Below are positions 7,861 to 20,652 of a stretch of DNA of 40,000 bases, one piece after another (positions within the stretch are counted from its first letter, which is position 1; each line of letters opens with the position of its first letter). The notes under the pieces are model-generated. The model worked only from the letters and a program-made list of their open reading frames with translations, ran no database searches and had not been told where the DNA came from. Source of the stretch: Neoscytalidium dimidiatum (taxonomy: Eukaryota > Ascomycota > Dothideomycetes > Botryosphaeriales > Botryosphaeriaceae); contig JAVSCG010000038.1 in NCBI GenBank assembly GCA_037367355.1, positions 1-40,000 of the forward strand. Direction: 5' to 3'. Both the position numbers and the translations under genes were made by a program.

Positions 7861-9120
7861 TATCTAAGAAGTAGCGCGCCTCTTACGAATATCTTACGTA
7901 TAGTAGGCGAGAACCCTACGAATAGTACCCCCTCTAGTATTCTTACTCCTAGAGTAGATCTAATAATCGAAAGTAACGTAGAGAGAGCTACTAACGAACT
8001 TCTAAGTTATAAAGAACGTATTAAGTAACTATAAGCTAAACTAGATAGGCTTCTTAATACGAACCTAGACGTTACTATAGAAGAAATTTAATAGTCGAAC
8101 TAAATAATCGACGCTTTATAGAACCGTATTATATTTATACGCCGTAAGCTATCCGAACCCGATACGTAGGCGACTCGTACCCCCGGTATATCTAAAGCGA
8201 TACGTACCTTCGATAAGATATACGAGCGCCTATAGAAACACTAAATATCTACCTTAGAGATAGTAATATAGTCCGCCTTTGAGGCTTAGAACCGTAAGGT
8301 CTAAAATATCTTCGCCCTTATATATATAAGCGATTATAACTATATAGAGCGAATCCGCTAGGCCCTCTATAGCCTTAAAAAGTATACTAACCTTACTAAC
8401 CTCGTATACTAGCGGTTAGAGAACGATAAAAAGGGCGACCTCCTATATAATAAGTTTATTCGTATTATTTAGAATATTATTAAAGACCCCGCTATACGAA
8501 GGTTCGATAATATCCTAAACTTCTAGAGAGCGACGATACGCCCTAGTATTAAGTACTAGGCGCTTTATACGCGACTCGAAAGTCTAATAAAGTAGCTTTC
8601 GTATAAGATTCTTAATAAAGTACTTCTAATAGACTTCTACTACTTACGTCTTTCGAACGTCTACCGTAAGAAGCTTCTTCGAAGTAACTACTTATATAAC
8701 GTAACGACGTTTAAGAACTTCTATAAAGTTATCTCGCGTCTTAAGTCTATTATAGACCTCTAGACTCTTATAAGAGACGCTAATAGTCCGCCTAAGAAGA
8801 ACTACTCGACTCGTAAGCGCGCCTATAGTAACGTAGCTTTAAGCGAGTCTAACTAGAGTAGTAGGTCTACTTTCTAAGGCCGCGGTAAGTACTAGTTAAG
8901 AGGTTCTATTCGAAGCGCTAGCTCTATAGAGCCTAAGCGCGCCCCTATCGTAGACTCCTTATATAAGGAACGTATCTATCTCTATAGAGGAGAAGACTCC
9001 TATAAAAAGAGTAACTAGCGAGTTAACGCTACTAGAAAGAACGGCGATATAGAAAAAGAAAAGCTCTAGTAGCCGCCCTAGACTAGCTGCCGCTAGAACC
9101 GTATAATAATAGCTTTAACT
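7861..9120 (+). pseudogene. Y Gag, RIPed
   Basis: One frame (codon starts congruent to 1 modulo 3) stays readable from about 7861 to 9120 apart from TAA/TAG codons at former CAA, CAG or TGG sites. The middle part is helical and rich in Leu and charged residues, as in capsid. A degraded knuckle at about 8967-9008 (YLYRGEDSYKKSN then stop) has CCHC spacing, with Tyr at Cys/His positions as RIP would give, but Arg at the second Cys position, which RIP does not explain. Start and end are approximate because the ATG is mutated. Confidence 0.7.
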
Positions 9121-9129
9121 TAAGAATCG

Positions 9130-12100
9130 TTACTAATATTCTTATATACTTACCTAATAGAGTATATACTCTAAAGGCTTTACTAGATACGAGTTCTATA
9201 ATAAACCTAATAGCCTAAAATACCGTTCGAAGAATATAAGTACCTCTCTCGAATCTAACTCTTAAGCTCGACGTAAGCGCGGTAAATAATATCTTAGTTA
9301 CTACGTATAACTACTACCGACTTTTAGTAATAGTTACCGATAGTACTAATAAGTAGCGTATAACTAAAGCGCTACCCTTCTAGAGCGCTAATATTACCGG
9401 CTTTAATACTATTTTAGATATAAACTAGTTTAGAAACGTAGGGCCGTTATTTAACTTCTTAACCGGTATTTTTACTTAGTCTAATAACTCTTTCTAGCAC
9501 GTCTATCTATAGACGCCCGAAGACTTTCTCGCCGACCTTAAGGAAGGCGAGAAAGTATATTACCTCTATTAGAAACTAATACTTACTCCGGAGGACGTTC
9601 TAGAAATATAGGGCGGAAGTAATCGAAATCTAGAGTACTTTCTAGTGCCTTAAGCGACGCTTACGAAGTACGCGGCCGCGTACCATATAGCCCTCGTATA
9701 TAATACGTACTCTAGTCTTAGCCCTATTAGAGTATCTCTTATAGTAGCCGTAGTAAGTGCCCCCGCTAAATAGTTACCTTCGTATTACGCGGATCTTTTA
9801 GACGTCTTTTTAGACGAGTTAGCTAGCGTACTCGCCTCTAATACTAAATATAACTACGCTATTAAATTACTAGATAGAACTTCTCCTTCGTAAATATCTA
9901 TCTATAATCTATCGCCCCGCGAGCTTTAGATTCTTTAAGAGTACCTAGATAAGGCTCTTAAAAAGAGCTAGATTAGGCCTAGTAAGTCCCCTACTAGCGC
10001 GCCTATCTTCTTCGTCCCTAAGCCTAATAAGACTATACGGCTATATATTAATTATAGGGGCCTTAATAAGATTATAATTAAGAATCGCTATCTTTTACTT
10101 CTTATTAGTAAACTATTAGACCGTATATTTTATACGAAAGTCTTTACTAAACTTAATCTACGTAACGCCTATTATAGGATTTATATTCGAGAGGACGATA
10201 AGTAGAAAACCGTATTTAAGACGCGCTACGGTCTTTTTAAATACCTTATTATACTCTTTAGCCTAGCTAACGCGTCCGCTATCTTTTAAAGCTATATCTA
10301 TTAAGCGCTAGATAGCCTTATAGATATTATCTATATCGTCTACCTAGACGATATCCTTATCTACTTAAAGAACGAAGAGGAATACGTATAATATATACGC
10401 GTAGTACTATAACGCCTTCGTAATTAAAACTTATACGCTAAGTTATCTAAATATACCTTCTATACTACTAGAGCTAAGTTTCTAGAATTTATTATAACCC
10501 TCTAGGGCGTTACTATAGACTAGAAACGCGTTAGGGCTATTTAAGAATAGCCGGAGCCTATCTTATATTAAGGCGTTTAAGTGTTTTTAGGCTTTACTAA
10601 CTTCTATAGACGCTTTATATAGAACTACTCGTCTATCGCGAAGCCCCTTAATAACCTTCTATAGAAGGCTTAGCGGCCGCCGAACGTAAACGCGAAGAAG
10701 CGCTCTACGCGGAAGAGCTCTACTAAGTAGTATCTCTTCTTCTAGTAGATTAACGCCGCGGCGTATACTTTTCGTACGCTTAAAGCCGCCTTTATATAGA
10801 AGCTAGTACTTCGTTACTTTAACTCTAAGCTTTCGCTAATAATAATTACGGATACGTTAAACTTCGCTATTAGAGGTATTCTACTTTAGCCCTATATATA
10901 GAAGGGTAACTAAAGATACTAGTTACCTATTACCTACTATAGCCGGAAGCTTACTAAGGTAGAGGTAAGATATAATATCTACGATAAGAAACTTCTTATA
11001 ATCGTAGCCGGCTTTTAACTATAGCGATATTATCTTATATACGCTCTCTACGCTATACGCGTACTCTATAATTATAATAATCTTAAGTACTTTATAACTA
11101 CTAAAAGTCTTACGAGCCGATAGATATGCTATACCGAAGAGCTAGCGCGGTTCGACTTTAAGATTAAATATAAGCCGGAGGCTTTAAACCTAGTAGACCC
11201 TCTTAGCCGGCGGCCTAACTATATATCGGGTTTTAAAGAGGTCGAAAAGAAGGCGGTTCTAGACGCTATACTATCTACGTTATAGTAAAAACTACGGGTA
11301 CGGAGGATTATAGAAAATACCCCCGGGGCTACTACTCTAACCGCGCGAGACGTATATAAATCGTATACGAGGGATACTCGTACTAATACTAGCTAATCTA
11401 AGGGCTTACCCTCTACTTTTTTCTTACTAGAGAATACTGCCGGCGTACCCGTAAGATCCGGGGCGGCCGAGTATATCTATAAGGACTCTACGAGTAGTAT
11501 ACGTATAGCGCGCGAACTCGCTAATACTAGGCTATACTCTAGCCTCGTACCCCGTCGAGTAGTAGTAGTAGCTACTACCGGTAAATATTCTTAAGCGGAA
11601 GAGCCTCTAAAGGCCCTTATATTACTAATCTACGAGGCCTAGTAACTAGACGTTAGTAGTTAAGTAATACGCGCGAAGCTAGCGGAGTTCCTCGCCGTAA
11701 ACTACTAGTCTAAAGACCTAGACGGTCTATTATAATATAATAGAAAGGTCTTTATCCTAAATAGTATTCTACTAAAGAACGAGATACTCTATTATAACTA
11801 CGATAACCTCTTAGACGGCTATTACGGCTCTAAACGTACTACTATAGTAATCGGTCGTAAGTACGAATAGCCTAACCTAATAAGAAACGTATAGATATAT
11901 ATTTATAGTTACGATAAGTACTAAAGATATAAGGTACGACGCTATAAGCTCTACGGTCTTCTATAGCCGCTAGAAGTAGAGACGGAGCTATAAAAGTATC
12001 TATCTCTTAACTTTATTACGGACCTACCCGAGTCTATAACTCGCGAAGAGGCTATAGCGGACTTAATTCTAGTCCTAATAGACCGGATAATAAAGAAGGT

Positions 12101-13148
12101 ATACTACTTTCTAGTACGTAAGACTATTAATATAAGAACTTTAGTAGACCTCCTATAAGAATACTTCTTAAAAACTATTATTCTAGACTCCCTAGTATTA
12201 GATAGAGGTACGGTATTTATAAGTAAATACTAGGTAAACTTCTATTACGAACTCGATATCTAGCGCCGGTTTAGCACCGCCTTCTACCCGTAAACTAACG
12301 GGTAGACAGAGCGTTAGAATTAAGAGATTAAATACTACCTCCGTATCTATATAAATTAGGAGTAATCTAACTAGGTATTCCTTCTACTATAGATAGTATA
12401 TACCTATAATAATACGCCGTACTCTTTAATAAAGGTATCGCTAAACCTACTAAGCTATATAACTAAATCTAGTACGCTAGACGGCGTAAGAGGCCTATAG
12501 TAGTTATATAGCCTAGAAGCTACTTCCTCTAACTTAGAGGATATTATCTATACGCCGGTCGCCGCCGCCGCGTAGGTAGACCGTATACGTCTCGTACGCG
12601 AGAATATAAGGGAAGCGATTTACTATATATAAGTACTCTAGGCGCGTTACTATAACCGCGGCCGCCTAGATAAATACTTTAATACTAGGAAAGAGGTACT
12701 ACTCTTAGCGAAGAATATTTATACGAAGCGCTCTTATAAGAAGCTTAATAGCTAATTTCTAAGCTTCTTTAAGATTATTAAGAAGGTTAGTATCTACGCT
12801 TATAAGCTAGAGCTTCCGCTATTAATAGCGCGCCTCTATTCTATCTTCTATATTTCGCTACTAGAGCTCTATTCCGTACGCCTAGACTTTATACTACTAA
12901 CGGTAGAGTTAGTAGATAATACGTAGAAGATTAAGACTATAGTCGATTATTATAACGACTTCTCGAGTAGAATAAAATACCTTATTAAATAGCTGGGCTA
13001 GCTAAATAAGCATAATAAATAGAAGTTTAAATCGAAACTCTCTAACTACTAGGAACTACTTAACGAATACCGTTAGAAACACCCGCGCGGGACGCGGCCT
13101 CCGAGTACGAAGCGCATACGTATACGAAGTAAAGAAGAGTATATATAA
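9130..13148 (+). pseudogene. Y Pol: protease, RT, RNase H, integrase, chromodomain (RIPed)
   Basis: One frame (congruent to 0 modulo 3, -1 relative to gag) covers about 1,340 codons without a frameshift. In order: protease LLDTSS (about 9180-9197), RT with intact YLDD at 10341-10352, RNase H with ITDTLNFAIRG (about 10845-10880), and an integrase zinc finger with RIPed Cys near 11900-11975. The integrase core has Asp in NFITDLPES (about 12009-12035), then DRGTVF and NGQTER-type positions near 12205-12315. HPVFHVSLLE-like residues lie near 12850. The chromodomain (KYLIK, then LSN and ELLNEYR) is at about 12975-13080. Stops are TAA/TAG only. The TAA at 13146 may itself be a RIPed CAA; the next stop is near 13185. 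Confidence 0.9.
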
Positions 13149-13429
13149 GGGCTAGCCCGTAAAAAGGATAGGGGAAAAACTCGAGGCTAAGAATAAGATA
13201 AAGTAGGCTTTATAGCCTTATAGAACCTATAGAAGTCTAGTAGTAGATAATATCGAGAAAGTATCGTACGCTACGGCTATAATCGGTATAAATATAGCTT
13301 CTACGCTTAGTCTTATAAGCCTCCGTTATTAGTAATCGTAAGTAATAATATTCGCATTAATAGAGTATATAAAACGTATACTACTTAAAGGCTAAATAGT
13401 ATTAAAAAAAATAAAAAATAAAGAATTCT
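13149..13429. other. Y non-coding segment after pol
   Basis: This AT-rich stretch lies between the end of pol and the tail of the antisense ORF. It includes an A-rich run at about 13403-13425. I see no coding pattern on either strand. Confidence 0.4.
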
Positions 13430-14277
13430 AAACTCTAGACCTACCCGCCTACTTCGCTATCCTACTAAACTAGTATATACATATCTTACGCTAGCTCTTA
13501 TACTCGTCTAGTAACTTATCGCGAGCTAGATTAGTATCTATAGGCTCTCGAAAGATATTCTAGAGCCGTATAAACGCGTCCTCCTCCTCTTAATCTATAA
13601 TAATATTCTTAGATAATATTAAGCCCGTACCCCCTAGTCTAGCCTATATCTACGTAAGCTATACGAGTACTATATAGAACGAGAACTCTTACTAAGTAGC
13701 GCTCTATATTCTTATTATTAGAGGCGCGGTAATTATAGGCGTATTAGAGCTCGCCGCTCTTAGACTTCTTTATAGAAGCTAAGCGTTTATTATAAGCCTT
13801 ACGGCTCGCGAGGTACTTTATAACGTACGTGCTAACGCGGCCTAATAGCTCGTTAGCGTCGTTCTTATTACGTCGGTAATAATCGAGAGCGTAGACGCGT
13901 AGAGTACTTAAGATATTATAAGTATAATAATACTAGAGCGGAGGCTAAAAAACGCTACTATTAGTAACTAAAACGTATACTTCTCGTATTTCTTACGTAA
14001 TATAAGGTAAAGTAAGTAAATAACTTATAAGAAAGTAAGAGTACTTCGCTAAGAAGTAGCGCGTATACTTAGCTTCTAGCGTTAAGCGAATATAGTTAGC
14101 CTTAATAGCCCCCTTATATTCTTTAGCGGTCTTCTTAATATCGTACTAGTAAAAGAGGTAGCGCTCGTAAAATATCTCGACGAGTTTAGGCTAAGCTTCG
14201 AGGTAAGTAGATAGCTCGCGAGCGGTAACGATACGGCGTATCGATACTAAAGTATTAAGAGGGGAGGAAGTAGATAT
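13430..14277 (-). pseudogene. Y antisense ORF, unknown function, RIPed
   Basis: The minus strand shows a long readable frame opposite to gag-pol, tail to tail with pol. It starts at an ATA (RIPed ATG) at 14277, reading STSSPLNTLVSIRRIV. It continues for more than 200 codons, interrupted only by TAA/TAG, with one uninterrupted run of more than 50 codons around 13780-13950. Near 13600 the readable frame changes by one and ends at about 13430. The product would be about 280 residues, rich in Lys, Arg, Tyr and Leu. I recognise no domain, and unlike the antisense gene of Z there is no visible cysteine cluster. Position and orientation match the Z gene, so I infer an accessory gene. Confidence 0.6.
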
Positions 14278-15085
14278 ATTAAAGAGGTTAAAGATTAAGA
14301 AAAGAGCTAAAGAAGTTTAAGAAAGCTATAAAGATAGATAAAAACGATAGTTATAGAGGAGAGGAGAATATAGAGTAGAAGAATTATATATATACCCTCC
14401 TAATATACCGATATCGGCTACTATACATAGTAGATACGTATATAACTCGTACGCGAAGAATAGCTTAATAAAGAAAGACTTATAACGCGTAATTCTTAGC
14501 CGCTAGTAGAAGCGTATACGTAGTTAATACCTCTATTCGTATAAGCTATAATAAGTAAATTAGCTTCTATAGATAGTAGATAGCTACTACTAGCGAAAGC
14601 TAGCTACTACTAGTAATAGCCTACTATAACCTACTAACCGCTACGTATACTATACGTATAATAAGTAAGTTCGTATAAGTACGGCCCTATTCTCTTTAAG
14701 ATAAAGCTAGCTTACTAGCTAATAAGGCTCTAAAGCGTATCTACGCTAGCGCGAGAACTACGCTAGACGGATACGCCTTATAACTTAAAAGATACTATAG
14801 CTTAAGAATTAGTTATACTACCTATAATAAAAAGCTAGTTATAGCCTATAAACTCTCCGCGATATAGACGCGAGCCCTATATAAAAAGTATATAAGGCCG
14901 TTATAAGTACTCTAGATATCTTTAGTAGTATTAACTTTATCTTCTCTAACTTAAGGTTTTCTTACCGCCTCTAGTATATATCTTTTTCCCTTCTAACGGA
15001 GGTTTTAATACTATAAATAGTATCTAGAGCTAGTAAGTTTTTTACCTTTTAGAGTTAAGGACGCCTTCCTAAAAGAGGGGAGTAG
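14278..15085. other. Y 3' non-coding region and polypurine tract
   Basis: It holds no recognisable coding frame. It contains short degenerate repeats around tagctactactag (about 14578-14620), a tatataaaaag motif near 14878 and, at its end (about 15071-15085), the purine-rich tract aaaagaggggagtag that abuts the 3' LTR. It would include the promoter of the antisense ORF. Confidence 0.5.
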
Positions 15086-15308
15086 TATAAGGACTTCGAA
15101 TATAGGACTCTCTACTACTTATATACGAGGAGCTATTAGCTCCTCACGAAGTCTAAGCGGCCCGTGCAGGTTACGTAACCTAAACACAGCTCGCCTATAT
15201 ATAAGTCCCGCCTAACGGGCCCCTTAAATTCCCTAAGAATTCGTCTATTATCTAATAGAGACCCTCTTATACTATTCTTAAACTCCCTATTTATATTTAG
15301 TCCTTATA
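15086..15308 (+). repeat. 3' LTR of Y (223 bp)
   Basis: It matches 7577-7803 with the same tataagga...tccttata ends and is followed by the target duplication ctaac (15309-15313). A patch at about 15135-15190 keeps several CA and TG dinucleotides that the 5' LTR has lost, so the two LTRs were RIPed unequally. Confidence 0.9.
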
Positions 15309-18300
15309 CTAACTATCTCTAGTACTTTCTATTCTTCGTATAGCGTATCTTTATCGTCGTCCTAGATTAGGACTATAGGGCCTAGTTCTTATACTTAGCC
15401 CGGATAGAAGTTATTTAGAGCGAGATAAAGCTTCTAAGGATAGAAGATATTAAAGAGGCTCTTATTTTATATATATTCTAGAAGCGCGATTTCGTAGGCT
15501 TTATTATCGATAACCTAGATAATTTTATAGGGCCCTATACTTTTAGGTCTAAGGGACTTCGTTTCTCTATTTAGATTAAAGTACCTAGCGTCTATAAAGA
15601 CCTTATCGCCGAGTTTAAAGGCTAGATAAGATTATTAGAGCTTATTAGTATAGCGTTCTTATTCTTTCTAGATCTAGTAGAGTTATTTCTAGAGGAACTC
15701 TCTTATAGCGTTATAGCGGTCTAAGAGACGGTCTACTCTAGTAACTTCCGCCGACTAAGGGCTTTTCGTATTCTTAGATTCTAGACTAGTACGCGGATAG
15801 AAGCCGTTATCTACGAAAAAGAAGGAGACGCCGGTAGATACGCTAATATAGATGTTTACTATAAACTCTACGTCTAGTAAGAAGTTAACCTAGTTATCTT
15901 AGACGTAGTTAACGAATTTACGGAGGTACTATTTAAAGGTTTTAACGCTGCTCTCGCTTTAGCCGTCTATCTCTAGATAGTATATAGTAGATATTTTAAT
16001 CTTAACGCGGTATCTTTCTAGAATTCTTCTATATAGCTAGGAGTTTATAGCGCTTTCTTAGTTAAATAGGATACTAAGGAGGAAACCGTAGATACTAAAT
16101 ATCCGGCGCTAGAGGGCTTTAGTAACTTCCTCTAACGTAAGAGAGATTAGTAGCTCGTAGATTCTTCGTTTAGTAAGGCGGTCGGTTACGACTAGATAGT
16201 ACTAGAACGTCTACCCTTTACGAAAGTACGGAGTAAGCTTTTCGGCGAAGTCTATTAAGATATTAAGCTACTTCTACTAGGGAATCGACAGAGATTATAG
16301 AAGTTCTTATTTTTATTTCGAGTATAGTTTATAGCGGCGGTAGTAAAAGTAGTTCTTATAATAGACCGCTATATTATTACGTATATTAGGCTACTAGTAG
16401 TATTCTCTAAGATAGTAATATATAGCCTTATAGCCCGGATAGCCTAATAGTTAGTTATCGTAGTAGCTCTTAAGAACTTATAGGCGGGTCTCTTTATTAT
16501 TTAGGACTATAAGGCGATTCTTATAGTATAAGCGATAGTCTAAGACTCTAAGGTCGGCTATATTTAGTTTATAGCCGTACTCTAAAAGATATATAGATAT
16601 ACGGCGAAGTTTCTTATCTACTACGGCTATAAGATTCTAGAGGTATTCGTCGCTCTCGTAGTCTAACTTTAGGGCCTTCTTAATTATATCTTACTTAGAG
16701 TTCTCTTCGGCTTCTTTAGAGATCTCGTTATCCGCGAAGAAGATAGAATTTAAAGCGATCTTTATATCTTCTTCGATATTATAGTCCTTAAGTATTTATT
16801 AGAACCTATATTACCTATAGAGATTCTCTACTTCTTAGAGGAGGTTCTATAATCGGCGTATAAGAGAGTCCGGCTTTTCGCCTTACTTACTAGGGCGGTA
16901 CGTAATAGTAAAGTTAAATACTAAGAGAAACTTAGTCTATCTCGCTTGCCTACTAGTTAGCTACTTAGTAGTTATATAGTACTAGAGGTTCTTATAGTTA
17001 GTAAGAACCTTAATTAGCTTCTCTAGCTCGGCGCCTATAAGCTTAGGCTTCTAGATCTTAAAGAAATAAATAATTACGAGGAGTTCCTTATCGTAGATTA
17101 TATAGTTTATCTTAGCGGAGGATATCTTCTTAGAAAAAAAGGCGATAGGCTTTAGAACGTCTCCGTATATTTAGGAGAGTATACCGGCGATAACGAAGTT
17201 AGAGGCGTTAGTCTCTACCTACGTTTTCTTTTTAGAGTCGTAGTAAGCTAAGATCGGAGTAGTAGTAAAGGCTTTTTTTAGCTCTTCGAAGGCGGACTAC
17301 TTCTTATCCCCCTAGGAAAATAGTACGTACTTTATTTTTCTTTTACTAGTTCTAGTTATAAAGTATTCGCCTTTAGTAAGTTCTATAAGCGGCTTAAATA
17401 GTTAGGAGAAGTAGCGGATAAAGCGGCGGTAGAAATTAGCGAATTCTAGAAAGGCCTAAACGTCTTTTACCGACGCGGATACCTTCTAGTTTAGAATCGC
17501 TTTAACTTTCTTAGAGTCTATCTAGATACCGTCGACTCTAACTATAAGGCCGAGGTATTTAATAGTTTTAACGTTAAACTTATATTTATCGATATCGAGC
17601 TATAGGCCTCTTTTCTTTAGTCTCGCGAGGACTTTATTAACGTATTTTATATATTCCTTCTCGTTCTCGCTATAGACTAGCACGTTATTAAGGTAAGCCG
17701 TATAGAATTAGTCTAGGTAGTCTAATACGAAGCTATTAATATAGCTTTAAAACGTAGCGGGTATATTATAGAGTTCGAAGAGTATAACTAAGTACTCGTA
17801 TTATCCGAAGCGAGTATTAAAGAAGGTAAGATATTTATAGCCCTCCTTAATGCGGATCTTATTAAAGGCGGTAATAACATCGAGTTTAGTAAAGATCTTA
17901 GCCTTATTTAGGCGGGTAAAGGTCTCGTTAATATTAGAAATTGGATACCGGTTCTTTTCGGTAATTACGTTAAGGGCTCGGTAGTTAACGTATATTCTAA
18001 GGCCTCTAGAGGGTTTTCTAATAACGAGTATTAGAGTAGATATATAGAAGATACTAGAGCGGATCTAGCCTTTATCTAGATACTTCTAAATATACTTCTA
18101 TAATACGTCGCTTTCTTAAGAGGATATCGGCTTATAGTTCTTAACGTAGAAAGGTTTAGATCTAGATTTAAGGTTAATCTCGTAGTTCTCTAGATAGTAG
18201 AGTACGAGCTTATTAGCTTTCTTAATATTCTAGAGATCCTCTATCTAGTAGTAGGCTTAAGATAGCCTAGCGAGCCGGTCCTTCTTTATAAGTTTCCCTT

Positions 18301-18578
18301 TACCCTTTATAAACTTCTAATAATCTACTTCCTTTACTACGGCTACGGTAGTAGCGGCGAAGGCGGCCTCGTTAGAAGCCCTATTTAGAATAAAGCCTTA
18401 GTAGTCTTTTTTATAAGCGAGGCGGATAAAGATAGCGGTACTATAGAACTAGATATTAATATTTTACTTCGGAGGGTTAGGTAGCGGAAGGTAGTAGTCT
18501 ATAGCTCTTATCGTATATAGCTTACTATAGGCGAGGTATCCGTTCTTAAAATACTCCGCCGAGTTAAACGTTACTATT
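15309..18578 (-). pseudogene. X Pol: RT, RNase H, integrase (RIPed)
   Basis: This is the pol part of X downstream of the LINE B insertion, read on the minus strand. It begins FNSAEYFKNGYLAYSK (about 18520-18566), which continues the protease frame that stops at 27012. RT has LRIYVNYRALN-type residues near 17985, FQSYINSFVLDYLD near 17730, and YLNN at 17684-17695 in place of the catalytic YLDD (both Asp codons hit by TpG to TpA change). RNase H, an HHCC-like integrase finger (RRYKLYSK, about 16330) and an integrase core (VVTDRLTKRR, about 16170-16200) follow. It ends where Y inserted. Confidence 0.85.
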
Positions 18579-19176
18579 TATATTAGATATAACCTTCAAA
18601 TTTAACTCCGAGAAAAAGCGCTAAGACCAGTATCTATCGAAAGCTCTCGATTCTCTTAGCTAGATTCTCGAATCTTAACTTCGTAGCTATACGCGCTATT
18701 GCGCTATCGCGTAGAAAAGAGACCTTATTAGGCCGAATCGCCTTTCTTAACCTCCGCACCCCTACTAAGACCCTAAAACGACTCTAAAACGTACGAAATC
18801 TAAGCTACGGCTAGAAGATACCTACGCGCACCTCCGTACTAAGTTATACTAGATTTGGAGCGCGTTTACGCACCTAAATCTAAGGCGAAGAAGCGCTTTC
18901 TCCTCGTCTCCGTCCCGCCCCTTTTCCGCGGCCCGTATACGTAGAGTTTTTACTACCTCGCTACCTACGCGAACTAAGAATAACCGAAAATAAGTAAAAA
19001 GCTTAACCGAATAGCCTCGAAAGCGCTTCGTTACTTCTCGGAAGAAAGTAACGAAGAAAATTCCCCGCGCTCGCTCGGAATTCGTTTGTTTACGGCTTAG
19101 TTTAGACGAAACTAAAGCCGGCGATTTCTTTCTAGTCTAATTTCCTATTTTCTACTATTTCCTTTCTAGAAAGAGT

Positions 19177-20652
19177 ATAGAAAACTAAGGATATCCGCTC
19201 TTAGACCCTCCGGATTTCCTAGACCCTTTACGCCCCTCGACTCTAATTCGACTATCGACTACGCCGGTAGTTATCGAATCTTCGAATACTACGGGTTCTA
19301 GTAGTATCGAAGATATCGAGATAGAAAACGATAAAGTAACACCGCTATCGAGAAGGCCGAAGGTAACGGTAACGATAGAGCCTACGCCGACGCTAGAAAA
19401 AAGACTTTTCTTCTCGCCGATAACTACGGGTACTAACCCGTTCGAATTCCGCCCCGAGAAAAGAACCCGGTATATACCGGGATCGAAACTAAAGACCTCC
19501 GCGGAATATATCGAAGCCGCGTTCGACTGCCTTATTAAGGCGATCGACCTCGAAGACGACTAGTCTAAGGTAAATAATCTTAGCGAACTCCTTACCGTCT
19601 TCCGCGAATATACGGTAAAAGGGAAAATCAACTTTACTAAGTCGATTCTCGTAACCGAAGTCCGCGCTCTCGAGAACGTATTCCGTACGCTCTCGAATAA
19701 AACGAGGAATCTCGGAGCTACCTCTATAGTTCCTACGGGAAAACCCTAGCCGAGCTAGCTAGTCCTAGCTAAAAAACCTACCTCCTACGCCTCGGTAGCG
19801 GTAGATTTAGTTCTAAACGACGGTTTTATAACCGTATCGTATAAAAAACTAACTAAAAAAACAACTACGAAGCTCGTAAAACTAACGTCTATTAAAGATA
19901 GATAAATTACCGTCTCCTACGACGGCGTACGAGACTAATTTAACGGAATCCGACTTCGATAAAAGCTAAACCTCGCGTTCGCGGAAGCCGGTTTCGTAAA
20001 TAAACCCGTTATCTAAGGAACTTCTCTTTCGTTTAAGAGAAATATCCTAATTACGGGTACCGAAGGCTATACTAGCTAATTCCTCTTAGAAAAAGAGGAT
20101 ATTATTAGGAAAGTCCTTCCTAATTCTAACCCGAAACTAGTCGAGGCCTAGTATAAGGTTATTATCTACGGAATCCCTACGCGGGAGACTAAGGATATTC
20201 TAATCAATTCCTTTATTAAGGAAGAAATAGAGACCTTTAACGTAGGTCTTTCTCCTATCGGAAAGCCCTACTAGGCCACCTCTAAGGAGAAAAGAGAAAA
20301 CTAATCCGTAGGATCTATTATAGTCTCGTTTCGTACCGAAAAGAAATAGAAAAAGGCTATTAATAGCCGCCTTTTTATATACGGAATAAGCTATAAGGTA
20401 GAGAAAGTACGGACTATTCCTAAGGGGATTTAGTGCCGTAACTGCCTTAAAAACGGATACGAAACGGCTAAGTATACGAGGACACCTATATACGAAATCT
20501 ATAAAAAGGAATACCTTACGGGAGAGTATAAGTATAAATTTATAGGCTATAAAGCCTCTAAAGGTATACGGTACTAGTACTACCCTAATTCGAATTAACT
20601 AACCTTCTTTATCTATAGATAAATTAAGGGTATTTCAAGTAAATTTAAATAG
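19177..20652 (+). pseudogene. LINE 1 ORF1: nucleic-acid-binding Gag-like protein (RIPed)
   Basis: The frame starts at an ATA (RIPed ATG) followed by GAA AAC and runs 492 codons to a TAG at 20650. That is exactly the length of the frame in LINE 2. Internal stops are TAA/TAG only. The C-terminal part has tandem zinc-knuckle positions: CRNCLKNGYETAKY from 20434 and a second set about 15 codons later, with His/Cys changed to Tyr by RIP. ORF1 proteins of Tad/I-type LINEs bind the element RNA in ribonucleoprotein particles. ORF1 overlaps ORF2 by 29 bases in another frame. Confidence 0.85.

Larger units (their letters stand above)
7577..15308 (+). mobile_element. Element Y: complete RIPed chromovirus with an antisense ORF
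   Basis: It has two LTRs, gag, a single-frame pol with chromodomain, a long antisense reading frame, a polypurine tract (about 15071-15085) and a 5-bp target duplication ctaac on both sides. Length is 7.7 kb, long for the class because of about 1.9 kb between the end of pol and the 3' LTR. Every coding frame is interrupted only by TAA or TAG of the kind RIP makes. It inserted into element X. Confidence 0.92.
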
